Shown in pieces: positions 32,760-45,847 of a stretch of 64,000 bases of DNA. A program made the position numbers and the translations under genes. The notes under the pieces were generated by a model that ran no database searches, was not told the origin of the DNA, and saw only the letters and a program-made list of their open reading frames with translations. The stretch is from Alligator mississippiensis. Lineage: Eukaryota > Chordata > Crocodylia > Alligatoridae. Positions within the stretch are counted from its first letter, which is position 1; each line of letters opens with the position of its first letter. The DNA is taken from the NCBI RefSeq assembly GCF_030867095.1, contig NC_081826.1:251514251-251578250 (forward strand), read 5' to 3'.

Positions 32760-35700
32760 GTGTTCTCAGGGGAAGGGGAAGACGGGGGCGGAGGAAGCCT
32801 TGGACCACGAAACAAAGCGTCACCCACAAGAACAGCCCAGCCTAGACCGATGACGAGCAGAACAAATACCCAGGTAAGCAACAGGGGCCCGGGCAGTACT
32901 GAGTTTAGGGAGCTAGTGCACGCATCTTCAGGAGGCCTCAAATGTCTCTACACAAATGCTTGTAGTATGGGGAACAAGCAGGAGGAACTTACCCTCCTGC
33001 TAGCTGACACCAACCCAGACATAGTGGGGCTTACAGAAACGTGGTGGGACCCAACGCACGACTGGGCGGTGAATATCAAGGGCTATAGGCTGCACAGGAG
33101 GGATAGGACAGGGAGGAAAGGTGGGGGTGTGGTGCTCTACGTCAAGGAGAAATACACATCCTCAACAAGTAGCACAAGGTCAGATGAGGGGCACACTAAG
33201 TGCTCTGGGTTAGAATACAAGGAAGTCGAGGGGAAAGGGGCTTAATGGTGGGGGTCTACTACAGACCACCCAACCAAGGGGAAGAGCTAGACCGGGAATT
33301 CTTAAGTCAGCTCACAGAGGTAGTTAGGTCAAAGGACGTGGTCATCATGGGTGACGTGAACTTTCCAGACATCTGCTGGGAAGAGCAGTCAGCCAGGTCT
33401 GACCGCTCATGTACATTCCTAGCTGAGATACGGGACCTCCATCTAACCCAGGATGTGCACAGCCCCACCAGGGGAGATGCCTTGTTAGACCTGGTGCTGG
33501 CCACGGGCGATGACCTGGTGAGGGGTCTGCGGGTGCTCGACCACCTGGGCGACAGCGATCATCGCCTGCTGGAATTCACCATCCAGTGCAAGACGGCAAA
33601 AGCCTGCAGCAAAACAGCAGCCCTGGATTCAGGAGGGCGGACTTCAATGAGGTAAGGAGAATAGTCGGGGAGGCACTGAGGTCCCGGAGGGGAGAGGAGT
33701 CAGGTGTCCAAGAAGAGTGGTAGTTCCTTAAGGAGATGATCCTCCAAGCCCAAAGGGAGGTAATCCCAACACGGATCAAAGGGGGCAAGAGGGTGCAAAA
33801 GCCCCCATGGCTCACAAAAAGCATACGGGAATGTCTCCTAGCTAAAAGGGAGGTGTACACCCAATGGAAGGGAGGGGCCATCACCAGGGAGGACTATTCC
33901 TCGGTTGCTTGGGCTGTAGGGGGGTGGTCAGGAAGGCCAAGGAGGAAATGGAGCTGGGACTAGCAACCCAGATCAAGGATAAGAAGAAGTCCTTTTTTAA
34001 ATACATAGGGGATAAAAAGAAGGTACTGGGTAATGTGGGGCCTCTGCAAGGCACGCTAGGAAATCTGGTTGTTGCACCAGACGACAAAGCTAACCTTTTT
34101 AACAATTTCTTTGCTTCCATTTTTCTGAGCAGGGACTGGGTCACCCCCTCCCCCCCCTTCACTGGGACCTCCATAGGCCCCAGGGGAGGTGCACCCAGAT
34201 CTAGGGTCAGTGAGGATCTAGTCAGGGAACTTCTGGAGGGACTGGATGTATTTAAATCATCTGGTCCTGACGATCTCCACCCCAGAGTGCTGAGGGAATT
34301 AGCAGAGGTCATTGCGGGACCCTTGGCATGGCTTTATGAACACTCGTGGTGCTCTGGTGTGGTGCCAGAGGACTGGAAAAGGGCCAATGTGGTTCCCATT
34401 TTCAAAAAAGGGAGGAAGGAGGACCCAGGAAACTATACGCCAGTTAGTCTTACCTCGATCCTGGGCTTTTTGAGAGAATTATCCTGGCACATGTCCGCAA
34501 GGGGCCAGCAGGGGAGATTATGCTTAGGGGCAACCAACATGGGTTCGTTAGAGGCAGGTCCTGTCAGACCAACCTGGTGGCCTTCTATGACCAGGTCACA
34601 AAATCCTTAGATGCAGGGGTAGCAGTGGATGTAGCATTTCTGGACTTTAGGAAGGCCTTCGACGCTGTCTCTCACCCCATTCTCATTAGAAAAACTAGGG
34701 GACTGTGGCAGTTGACACCTACACAGTCAATTGCATCACTAACTGGCTGGAGGTTCACACCCAGAGAGTGGTGGTGGATGGGCCCTATTCGACCTAGAGG
34801 GACGTGGGCAGTGGGGTTCTGCAGGGCTCTGTCTTCGGACCTGCACTGTTCAACATCTTTATCAGCGACTTGGCAAGGGGTGGTAAAAAGCACCTTGTTC
34901 GAATTCGCAGATGACACTCTGGTGTGGAGGGAAGTGGGCACGCTAGTAGGAAGGAACAGGCTGCAATTGGACCTAGACAGGTTACAGGGGTGGGCAGATG
35001 AGAACAGGATGGGTTTCAACACTGACAAGTGCAAGGTGCTGCACCTGGGGGGGAAGAACCAGCAGCATACGTACAGGCTGGGGAACTCCCTTCTCATCAG
35101 TGCAGAGTCAGAAAAGGATCTTGGAGTCATTATTGATGCCAAAATGAACATGGGCCAACAGTGTGGGGACACGGTCAGGAAGGCCAACCACATGTTGTCA
35201 TATATCCACAGATGCATCTCGAGCAGGTCCAAGGAGGTGATCGTCCCCCTCTGTGTGGCACTGGTCAGGCCACAGTTGGAGTACTGCATCCAGTTCTGGG
35301 CATCGCACTTCAGGAGGGATGTGGACAGCATTGAGAGGGTCCAGAGGAGGGCCACCCGCATGATTAAGGGGCAGCAGGGCAGGCCCTACAAGGAGAGGCT
35401 ACGGGACCTAACCTGTTCAGCCTCCACAAGAGAAGGCTGAGGGGGGGATCTAGTGGCTGTTTACAAACCAGTCAGAGGGGATCAGCAGGTTTGTGGGGAG
35501 TCCCTGTTCCCCCGAGACCTCTCAGGAGTGACAAGAGATAACGGTCACAAGCTGGCAGAGGGTAGATTCAGACTAGATATCAGGAGCTGCTACTTCACAG
35601 TTAGGGCGGCTAGGATCTGGAACCAACTTCCAAGGGAAGTGGTGCTGGCTCCTACCCTGGGAGTCTTCAAGAGGAGGCTAGATGAACACCTCGCCAGGGT

Positions 35701-35793
35701 CGTTTGACCCCAGTACTTTTTCCTGCCATGGCAGGGGGCCAGACTTGATGATCTGTCAAGGTCCCTTTCGACCCTACCAACTATGAAACTATG
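32760..35793 (+). mobile_element. CR1 LINE, 5'-truncated, with most of ORF2
   Basis: Non-LTR retrotransposon of the CR1 clade, about 3.0 kb. The endonuclease lies at about 32930-33650: CLYTNACSM, DIVGLTETWW, RKGGGVVLYV, GVYYRPPN, VVIMGDVNFPDICW and DSDHRLLEF. Reverse transcriptase follows: SSGPDDLHPRVLREL (about 34256), GVVPEDWKRANVVPIFKKG, HGFVRGRSCQTNL, DFRKAFDAVSH, GVLQGS (34813) and FADD (34904-34915), then LEYCIQFW and the conserved C-terminal region ending at 35707. The 3'UTR has the CCAGACTTGATGATCTGTCAAGGTCC-like tail and ends in ACTATGAAACTATG. Several frameshifts and a stop at 35438-35440 split ORF2, so it is dead. ORF1 and the 5'UTR are missing. The protein is close to what I expect of active CR1, so the copy is moderately young. 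It is the strongest evidence for a crocodilian or turtle host. Confidence 0.96.
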
Positions 35794-36906
35794 TCCTAGG
35801 ACCTCCATTAGTGATGATCCACCAATGCCAGCAAAAACCTTCAGTAATACTATTTTGTAGTTAAAATAATTGAATGAATTTTGGTGCATGCATTTAGATC
35901 ATAGCTAGAGAGAGCATGTGTTATCCAGGACCCTAGTCCACAATGGAAAGTTCTATGTGCTCATAGCTTGTGACTATGTAAGGATGTTAACAAGTAGCAT
36001 CACTCATGGGAAAACCATAATTAGTGCTTAGCAGAACTCATCACCACCTCACGAATTGTGTGCGCCTAATTAGATGGTTGCTTATCTGTAGCAGTCTGGG
36101 GCAGCCAGATTCCAGTTAGCAATAGCTAGCTGTTATTGCACTTCTACGGCAGGTCTCATCTGCATGTCCTCAACCTGAAAGGCTGTGGCAGCCTCTTCAT
36201 GCAAGTCCAAGGTGGTGGCCTTCCTCACAGAAATTCGAGATTGCTGCTGCTTAATCATAGGCCTGCACTGCAGTATATTCCTAAAGCTCAGTGCTTGTGG
36301 TCCTAGCCTAGAAACACCTGGGAGATTATACAACTATGCAGCATATGTTTAGTAAGCTCCTACATGAATACCACTCCCTCAGAGTGCACAAAGTCCATAA
36401 ATGTTTTCCCAAAATACGTCACAGAAGTTTTTTGGAGTAGTGTGGAATAATATAGCACTGAGAACCATGGGATATGACCTTGCTTTCACTCAGCTCAGGA
36501 TTGTGGGCAGTAAGCACCCAGTCAATTACAGTGTGGCTGCTCTCCCCCAAACTAGTCTAGTTCTAGTGGAGTATCTTCGGCATTTTAACCTGAGATAACA
36601 AGCGAAAGCAGTAAAGACAAACCTTTCTGTGAAAAAGTGGTGTCTGGTATCAGAACTCTTGCTTAAATTGTGGCAGAATACCATCTCTGTCTCTCCCCAA
36701 ACTCTGCCATCTGACAATTTGGTTACCATGGTCACTGCAGAGGGCAGACACCCTCTGGCCCCCATCAGCTTCAAGTAACCCTGAGTTGTAACCTGAGCTG
36801 AATACATTCCTGAGGGAGGGGAAAACCTCCTTCCTCTGCTTACGTGACTGGCCCCACATACCTGGGTGGGGGCTTAAGCTCCATATTGTTCTAAGCAATG
36901 CCAACA
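35794..36906. other. Intergenic, nothing recognised
   Basis: No exon or bounded repeat seen. Confidence 0.4.
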
Positions 36907-37741
36907 TGACTGGGAGGGGGCTAAAGACCCAACCAGTCTACCCAGCAACCAGTGATGCATTTCAAATTGGTTGGCTGGCTGGCAGCCAACAGTTGCTGGC
37001 CTTCATTGGATCATGTAAATGAGGTCATAAGGGCTATATAAGTGAAGGACTGCCCAGGAGGAGGGGCAGTAGCCATGATAATTACTCAGAGAGAAGCTGG
37101 ACCATCTGAAACTCGCTCTCTCTCTTGAAACTCATGGTCAAGGAACTCTTTGCTTCCAGAGAAAATCTCCACCTGCCTCTGTATGATACTCATGAGCAAG
37201 CTACCTGAGATCTAACTAGATACATAGCTTGCAGTACCTCAGATGCGTAATCAACGACTACCATGCCACTGTTTGCTCTAAGGTATTTCTCTAATATTGC
37301 TCTACCCTGTACCCTGTTGCAAATCTACTTCTTGTAGCCAATAAAGTTCTCTTTTGTACCTAGCATGGAAGACTTATTGGGAGAGGTTCTAGATTATGCC
37401 TTGGGGTCCCCTAGGTTCAGCTGACTAAGGGGGACCACTATTTGTGCTTCAGACTGAGAAAAGCACCCCAAGTTCTTGCAGTGAGTCAAGTAACCTCAAG
37501 GACTACTAGGCCTGTGTTTCCTAGAGGGCGCAGGTCCCAGATCGGTTCAGACTCTGGGTGGTGGTATTACCCCCAGGCTTGCAGCTGTGCTCCAGGAAGG
37601 GGGTTGGCCAGACGTGAGGCATCCCCAGGGAGGCACTCAGAGCCTGGAACATGGTTGCAGGAGCACCCCCTTACTCGCCTGCCACATAAACCTATTTGCA
37701 TTTTTAAATATCACAACCCTTCTCCCCCTCCCCCCCAACAG
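36907..37741 (+). mobile_element. Possible solo LTR fossil
   Basis: An LTR-like layout: a TATATAAG box at 37035-37042, a polyadenylation signal AATAAA at 37340-37345, and a long downstream part with GC-richer sequence ending near CCCCAACA. The unit could start at TGACTGGG (36907). No gag, pol or env remnant adjoins, so it would be a solo LTR. Family and exact ends are uncertain and an unrelated transcribed repeat is possible. Confidence 0.35.
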
Positions 37742-38865
37742 ATTCCTAGGGGAATTGCAAGGAGCTAGGGCATGCTTTGCATCAGGGCACCAAAAGATAA
37801 TGTGATTCTGTTGGCTCTCATTATACTTATGCTAAGAAGATTCAAACATAGAGAGCAATTACCAAGCTCCATTCTGGCACAGGTTATGTGTTTTTTCACT
37901 GCTGAGACCTTATCTTAATTTTAAAAAGTTGTGTTTGGCTTCCCTTGGCCAAACACAGTCCTACTTTTGCAGTTGTTTGATCTATATTTTATTGGTTCCT
38001 TAGAGAGAGCAAAGAACAGAGCAGACAGATCCAAAGGCAAGGTACACAAAAGAGAAGGGAATATATGGGGGCAAAATGCATGGTCCTCAAATACCACAAA
38101 GGGGAGTTTGAATGCAAAAGGTATGTTCACAATGTCAGACTTCCTCTGTGATTGGATATAATAAAAAATTCTGATGGCAGGGTCCTCGTGGAAAGTGATG
38201 ATGTCAAACACTGGTCCAGAGCGTACTGTGCCAGGCTGTATGCCTCATCAGAGCTGCTCACAATGCAGGATGACAGAAATGAGAGTATGGAGCTGGAGCC
38301 ATCAATTCTATGAGAGAAAGTGGCGTGTGCTGTTCAGACAATGAAGCCTGGGAGAACACCAGAATAGATAACATACTAGCAGAAGAATCAAAGTGATTGG
38401 CGGCTATGTCATTGATTTCATATGGACAACTTGCAAACTGGATGACTAGCTGGACAAACAGAACCTTTCTCTCTTTAGCAAAGAATGGGGACATAACAGA
38501 GTATTGTAACAATTGTACTATTTCCCTGATAGTCTATGTAAGCTCTTTATAACCCAGGATTGCGTGAAGTGAATGATGGCAGTAGAACTATCATTACGAC
38601 AACCTGATTTCATAAAGGGAATGATACACATGTGATCATGTTACAAACATGTCACATTTGCTGAACAGCTAGTGTTTTTCTGTCTCCCATTGATTACACG
38701 TTTCAATGACCACTCAAAAGCTTTTGATATTGTAAGGGTTAAATTCTACTCCAGTGATAAGTCACCATGCCAACTGATAAGGAGTCATCCTGTCACTACC
38801 TATTGTACTTGCTGAAAGCTGATCCCACCCCAAACACGCAACTTTAACAACAGTAGGGCAGACAG
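37742..38865. other. Intergenic, nothing recognised
   Basis: No exon or bounded repeat seen. Confidence 0.4.
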
Positions 38866-38889
38866 GGTGAACTGTGTACGTGGCAAGCT

Positions 38890-39545
38890 TCCTTGTGTGC
38901 ATATAGATTGCCCTGATTCTGGTCCCGGTGTTTACTACCTGTTCCTGTGCTTCTGGTATCTTTTTCTGATTTCTGATCTTTGTCTTGCTACTGACCCTAC
39001 TTCTCAGCTTCTGACCCTGAACTATTCTAACTCTGCCTGTTTACATATAACTGCTGACAGCTCTGTGGCTTGACAAGTTAGTGGGCCCTGCTAACATAGG
39101 CCATCTGCCTGACTGGCCCTGGCTCTGAACTCAAGGGACTGCCCTAAAATCTGACCTCTGGTGACCAAAGCACTAAGCTTCCAGTCTGTAAGCAGCACCC
39201 AGATTATTCACTTCTCTTCACCTTATTTTCTATTTCCTGCCCTGGCTTACCTAATTTCTGGTTCCTGGCTCTGACTCCTTACTACTCCTCCAGCCTTGTC
39301 TTCCTGGAGGTAGCTCCTAATCACACCACGTTCTTACTCTTCTCTAGTTCTTGGCCCCTGGCTTGATGTCTCAAATATAGACCTTTGGTACCTGACCCCA
39401 ACCTGATATGTTGGATCTGTCTCTTGTTCCTGCTCCTTGACTTGATATCCTGGTTGTTGATCTTCAGCTCCTAACCTCTGTGTTGCTTCTGACAACCCAC
39501 TAGGGCCCTCAACTCTAGAAACTCGACCGAGCTATTCTAGGTGAC
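38890..39545 (+). repeat. Pyrimidine-rich CTGGCTCTGACTCC-type repeat
   Basis: About 650 bp of recurring phrases such as TTCTGGTTCCTGGCTCTGAC, CTTGGCCCCTGGCTTGATG and GATCTTCAGCTCCTAACC. The texture matches 17640-17930. The irregular 10-25 bp periodicity suggests a decayed low-complexity part of a larger interspersed element. Confidence 0.45.
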
Positions 39546-40480
39546 TGTAACAGATGCTGTCCAACCTTGTCATCTTTGGAGTGTTTTATTAGATTTAGGG
39601 ATTCCAAAGCCTCTCAGAACTCATGACATATACCATGAATAACAGACTATGGTACAAGTAGCAGGAAGGTGTGTTTTGTCTCTAGACTTTTGCAACATAC
39701 ATGCAGAATTTATTAAGAGACAAGCCCTGGAAAGACTCCACAAGGAAGAAAATTTTCATTTGCGTGCACCTTTAACTAACCTCAGATATGGTGATACTCT
39801 TTGCTACAACCATCAGTGCAGTGTTCTGTATGTTGGAGTTGGAAAAATGGTTAATGAAGAATAAAAACAAAATATGTGGGTATTGACTTCATTTAAAAAA
39901 AGGAGGCAAGAGAGCACCATGATTATTGATCAAGTAGATTAATTCAATTATCCGGGATCATCCATATCCATCAAGGAGGCTGTTCCAAAGAATTAAGAAG
40001 AAGACCAGCCATGGTTTCTGTCATGAAAGCTTGAAAAATGGCATGTCAAAATGTGTGCTGATACACCTGAGAAAGGGGACAGGGGGAATCTATAGCAACT
40101 AATTGTATGAATTGTGGGGAAATTCATGTTGCTGGTAAGAAAACTGATGCCTTTGAAATGTGGTGCTAGTGAAGACTTTTTAAAATCTCCTGGATGGAAA
40201 TGAAAATGAATGCTTATGTCAGAAATATTATTGGTGAAAAGTAGATTTGTTGAAAATCAAGTTGGCCCAAACTTACATATTTTGGGCAAATTGGATGTGC
40301 AAATAATAGTATGGAAAAATGGTGGTAAGTCAGTATCACAGAAGGCAATGAATGGAGAAGAAGAAATGTTCTATGACTGTAGGAGTAGGATGGTGGGAAC
40401 ACCACAGACCTCATTTGACTCACTTATTCTGGCTGTACCAGTGCAACCCCATCGAGTGCAGTAATAATACAAAGCAATAA
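39546..40480. other. Intergenic, AT-rich, nothing recognised
   Basis: No exon or bounded repeat seen. Confidence 0.4.
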
Positions 40481-40645
40481 ATAATACTATATAAACAGTA
40501 ATAACATCTTATAGTAACCCTGCAAAGGTAGTAAGTTTTAGCTCTGATTTTATACACTGAGAGAAGTCAAATGACTTTTAAGTAAGAAGTAAGTGAACTA
40601 GTGGCTAGAGCCTCAGTTGATCTATGACAATTGATCCTGGGTTTC
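40481..40645 (+). repeat. MIR-like SINE
   Basis: ACATCTTATAGTAACCCTGCAAAGGTAGTAAG, then ATTTTATACACTGAGAGAAGTC and CTAGTGGCTAGAGCCTC follow the MIR order (CTCACAACAACCCTATGAGGTAGG, ATTTTACAGATGAGGAAAC). Strongly diverged. Confidence 0.6.
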
Positions 40646-40739
40646 TTTCTCCTAACGTGTCTTTAGGGGTGTGAATCTGACTCCAGCACTGCACTGGAGG
40701 ACCCAAGCAAACTCTGTTAATGAGAATACACCACACCAG

Positions 40740-42420
40740 TGTACTGCACACTGTCCTTTCCAATACCAAATGTGATTTAAAGTCTTGATATTGATCTTCA
40801 ACATCACTAGCATCCTATTTTGGGAATTGTCTCTGCCTCCTGAACCATCTCCTTCCACTTGCTGAAGAGGCTCTCCCAGAATCTGTGTGGGTTTAGGGCA
40901 TCAAAAGGTACAACCAACATGATCTTCATTGCTTACCAGCTGCAGGAAAAATGCCTGGAAGAACATAAACCTCTCTATATGGCCGCCTCTAACCTCACAA
41001 AAACCTCTAACTCTGATAACCAAGAGGTGCTGTGGAGGATCCTTTTGAGGTATGGATACCCAGTGAAATTCATCACCATTTTTTGCCTGCTTCATGAAGG
41101 TATGTGGGTTGTGGTTCTCAGTAATGGATCTGTCACAGAGCCTTTGAGGTTAAGGCTGGAGTTAAGCAAGGCTGTGTCATCGCTCCAACACTCTTCTCAA
41201 GATTCCTTACCCCAATATTACATCTGACGACTGACAAGCTTCCAGTTAGAGTGGAGCTAAACTACTGAATGGATGGTAAGCTATTTAATTTTGGCCGATT
41301 CCAAACCAAAACCAAGACTACCCCGACCTTAGTCATTGAGCTCCAGTGTGCTGATGATGTTGTAGTGCAGGCTCACTTGGAAGCAGATCTCCAGGCAATC
41401 GTTGATACCTTTACCAAGGCATTCAAAAAAATGGGACCATTTCTTTTTGTTGAAAAATTTCTTGTTCTAATTTTTTCAATGAACTTAACATTCAGAAGGC
41501 TAAGGTCCTTCATCAACAAGTTCTTAATACACAGTCCCCAGATCCAGTAATTCAGATCTATGGGAAGACTCTGGAGAATGTTGAATATTTCCTGTACCTT
41601 GGAAGCCATCTCTCGTGGAAGGCTGACATTGTTGAAGAAATCCAACATTACCTTAAATGTTCAAGTGCAGCCTTTGGACACCTGTGGAAATGGATATTTG
41701 AAGAACACAGCACCAGATCTGAAAGCAAGCTCATGGTTTATCAAGTAGTCATAATCCCTACCTTGCTGTGTGGAGCCGAGTCATGGACAGCATACAGGTC
41801 ACTGGAGAAGTACCATCAATGCTGTCAGTGGAAGATCCTTAAATCCAGTGGGAAGACAGGTACACTGATGCTATCATCTTACAATCAAACATCACAAGCT
41901 CTGGGGCAATGATCATGCAACATCTACTTTACAGGGCCAGCCACATCATACAGATGATTGACTTCAGGCTCCCGAAGCAAATTTTATTCTCACAGATCAG
42001 TTAAGGCATATCCTCAAGAAGAGGGAAGAGAAAGCAACTTGAAAAAATGCTCCAGGCCAACTTGAAAAAATGCATCCTCCAGACCAACTTGAAAAAATGC
42101 AAAATTCACATAAATTTGGGGGGGAAAACTGCTCCAAATGAATGAAGAGTCTGTTGCAAGGATCTCAGTACTTTGAAACCTCATGACAACAATAGGAGAT
42201 AGAAAAGCAGAAGCTGTAGAAACAGCATGTCACAGCCTGAACCATGAATCCAGAGCCACCAACCCCTCAAGGAAACATGTGCCCAAGTTGCAATAGAACC
42301 TGTTGATCCTAGATTGGCCTTGTCGGCTATCTTTGAACCCACAGATAAGCCAATTATGAAAGACAATCATCTTTGACTGCAAGGGATTGCTACTGCTAAT
42401 GATTGTCAGTGTTCCAGAAT
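40740..42420 (+). mobile_element. Old non-CR1 LINE, reverse transcriptase and C-terminal part
   Basis: A reverse transcriptase of a second non-LTR family. Readable in shifting frames: NLCGFRASKGTTNMIFIAYQLQEKC (about 40877), NQEVLWRILLRYGYPVKFITI, LLHEGMWVVVLSNGSVTEP, GVKQGCVIAPTLFS (about 41159), QCADDVV (the catalytic ADD, about 41347), then VEYFLYLGSHLSWKADIVEEIQ, LMVYQVVIIPTLLCGAESW and a cysteine-poor tail to about 42380. The CGFR-GTTDM, LTKAFD-type and GVKQGC motifs separate it from CR1; I do not assign the clade. Many frameshifts and stops make it ancient. A local triplication of AACTTGAAAAAATGC lies at 42036-42100. Confidence 0.8.
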
Positions 42421-45400
42421 AAATGATAATCCGTTAAAACTTGAAAATGTAAGTCATCAGTCTTTGGCTCCTACAGCTGTCTAAATATTGACAAACCACT
42501 TTCCCCAAAACAGGAATCCAACATCTAGTAAAGGGAACCCAAATAACACATAACATTATAACAAGACAGAACAGACCTGGCACAGATCCAGGGGAGGCAC
42601 AGCAGTTCAGCTGCATCCCCTTTTGACTTCCACCCAGACTTTAAAATCAGCTGCCTTGGAGAAGCAGTGTCATTTCTATTCAGGCAGTGCTAAGAGAGTC
42701 AATTGACTTCATGGTTCATGATCATCTTCCTGATCTTCCTAATCTTTCTCTATTCCAAAGGTGTTAATGATCTTTAACAATTGGTTTTAATGATCTTGAT
42801 GTTCCACTATCCAAACTACCCTTTCTTCTGCAATTTACCTGTCTGTTACACATTTCTGGCAATGTCTCTCTTCTGTTTCACAGTCCTGCAGACTGTTTTC
42901 AGCTCTAGCTAAAAACTTTAACTGAGGTTTGGCAATAACAACTCAGGCATAGAAATGACTGACAGTGAAATATTGGAGGCACTGTCAAGAAATTCAAGAA
43001 GGCAATATTTTGTTTTAAGAATCTGAATAAGAGACATATGTTTAACTATAATGACTATGGGGAATAATGACCCAATATCTTTTGACTATTTTTTTACCAA
43101 GTTTTATTGTGGGTTTTTTTTAACTTTGTATATAATCTAGCAAATTAGTGCACATTCCAATTGTTCTATTTGTTTTTGCTTTGATCTTAAACTAAATATT
43201 GTAATGGTGCCCCCTAGCATATTAGTAAAGCTTCTAGTTTCTGTTTAATTTGATAAAAGCATATGTTGTGTTATATGTGATGATGTGCCACACTATCTGC
43301 ACCCTCCTTTTCAAAATCCTAGATCTGCCCATGGGACAGGTGATAGTCTCTTGGATTTCTGGGCTGATTTGTGAAAGCTGAGTGTTCTCAGGAGTCAACA
43401 CCTTTGCAAAATAGGACTTGAAACTGCTGCATGCTCATTTCACCACAGTGACAGCAGTTTAGTCTAATGTAGGCCCTGTAGAGCCAAAACAAAAAACTAT
43501 CAGGTGCTACTGTTGCCCCTGATGGAAAGGTGATATCCAACTCCCAGCTCTTTGAAGCTTAAGTAATGCCCATCTTGACACCTTGTAGCTTTTTGTACCC
43601 CAGCTCCTGCAGCAGTCTGTGGAATGGCAATTAGCAGCAAACCGGCAGTCTTAGTAACACATGGCAACATTTATCTTGCTATTTAACGAGAGAAGTGTAA
43701 GGGAATGACACAATACTAGCAGAGGTGGCCTTCAGGTGGGCAGAGATGTCAGGAATTGGAGAAGACCACCAAAGGGACTTGGGAGGGTGAAGAAGGAATG
43801 ACTTGAAGCATGAAAAGATGGTGTGGGGAAGAGCAGGGAAATGCAAATCAGGGAGAAAAAAAGACAGTTTCGTGGGTTAGGACACATGGTGTGGAAAGGC
43901 TATAAAATGTAGTGGTGGGACTTATTTATAAGTTGTACAAGGAGAGTCACCCTCAATACCTTGGATTTTATTATTTCAAACTGATGCACATCTATTAAGC
44001 TCTATAATTTTCCTGAGAACACACCGAAATAATAGTACTTCACTGACACCTGTGGATGTCACTGAGCATTACACATTCCTAATGTATCCTGAGCCCTGGA
44101 AGTGGGATCATTAGTAAATCATAGAATCATGTTAATCCTGTTCCTGTATTTTGTCATCCTTGCCTTCGAGACTTCTTGGTTAAACATGTTTGAACGTTGT
44201 CCCCTTGCCCTATTTTTTAAGCCATTGAAAGGAATTGTAGATGTGATCTTAAATTCCGTCAGTACACTGATGATTTTATCCTATTCTATTCTACAGTGTG
44301 TTCTGATACTACTGTCATCATCACCAGAATGTTTGGAGCATCTTCCAGCAGCGCATTAAGCAATACGACTAATATGCTTATCTCTCACATATTCTCTCCC
44401 AAGCAGTGAATTGTGAATTCAGTGTTTTGTTTTTCTCTTTTAAAAGGACAAGGGAAAGTTTAGCGGTGTGCCTTGCACATGGAGTGGAATGCGTGGGGCA
44501 TCCATTTCATTAAAACAGTTCTTTTTGTTGTGTTGGGAACACAGGAGAAAGAAAGGGAGATAGGAGATAATAGATGATTTCCAGATCAACATTTCCTTAA
44601 TCTCTGATTCAAACACTGCTGTCTCTTATGTACCCCACTACCTGGATGAGATCAGCCTTTGGCTAGAGATGAACCCTGGTAAAATGGAGCTGATGTTTAC
44701 TGGGATTAAAAAAAAACAACACACACATATTAAATGAACAATTTATTTGTCTGAGTAGCACTTTTTCCTCCTCGTAAATTGGCTGCAATTTTCTTGTTCC
44801 AATTTTTTCAGTGAACGTTTTTTATGTGAAGAGGTTTCAGACTGTGACTTGAGTTCTGAGCTCTTCACCATGAATGTGTCTTAAGTACAGTATTGCATGT
44901 CTGAGTAATATGATTGGTATCTCCAAGTCATAGGGTGTTGCTTTTATTCCCCAATCGTTAACATTACTTCATAGTATGAGAAGGTGCTGAACCTTCAGGG
45001 ACTACTGGAAACCAATAGCACCTTCTGCAAAATTAGTTCCTGGAAGGAAATCTCACTACCTCCACAATGTGCTTTGCTCAGGACAGCAAAGGAGTTTGTT
45101 TGACAATTGGATCTTCTTGTCTTAACTGCGAGGAGGCATATAACCTATTGATTATTGCTAGAGGAAGTTCTAGAAGCTTAGAGAGCAGCCAGAGAGTTCA
45201 GATGAAGGCCTCTTTAGCCTAGTGACCTCTGTATGATGGGAGAGACCTCTGTGTGCCAGGACTTTATAGCTTTCCTTTACTGGGAAAGAAGGAGGTCTGT
45301 GGTGGGTCTCCCATTTCTGTATTTCTTTTCATTCTATTAAGGGCCTTAAAATAAACAGAGCCCTACCCCAAAGAATTTTTCTTATTAACCAAAGGGTTGG

Positions 45401-45839
45401 CCTCTCTTACAGTGTAGGATAAAGCTTCATCCTGTTTTCACCCACAGCAATTTCATTTTGATGTCAATCCAATTTTGTTTCATAATTAAATGAACCTCTG
45501 CTATCAGTCTGCAATGCACTTTCCATGAACATTTGTATAGGCACAACTTTGCTTGTGTGAATGTTTAAGAAAAGTGAATGGAAAAGAATGTGCGTCTCAT
45601 TGAAGCAAGATTACTTAGGAGTCCTTAAAGTGTTCATGAATGAGTTTCTTGCCTATTCATTCATCTCTGTTAATATCTATTCATTGTAGATCTCCTGCTA
45701 AGCTCATTTAACAGTGGTAATAAAACCAGGAAGCCCACTGAGTTATATGCCTGGTGGCCTGTTCTTGGAATAAATCTACGGCTTGCATTTTCTGCTTTGT
45801 CCCACTGACTCCTTTGTGATCAAGCTGATGCATTAATCT
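42421..45839. other. Intergenic, no gene recognised
   Basis: Mostly AT-rich. A TTTATAG-like box (about 45264) and AATAAA (about 45351) about 90 bp apart look LTR-like but have no other support. A motif at 43270-43330 (GCCACACTATCTGCACCC) may be repeat-derived. Confidence 0.35.
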
Positions 45840-45847
45840 GTCATGGG

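Noticed and set aside
45190-45400. Another LTR-like TATA and polyA pair
   Set aside because: A TTTATAG and an AATAAA about 90 bp apart, but no ends, CCAAT box or duplications; too weak to list as an element.
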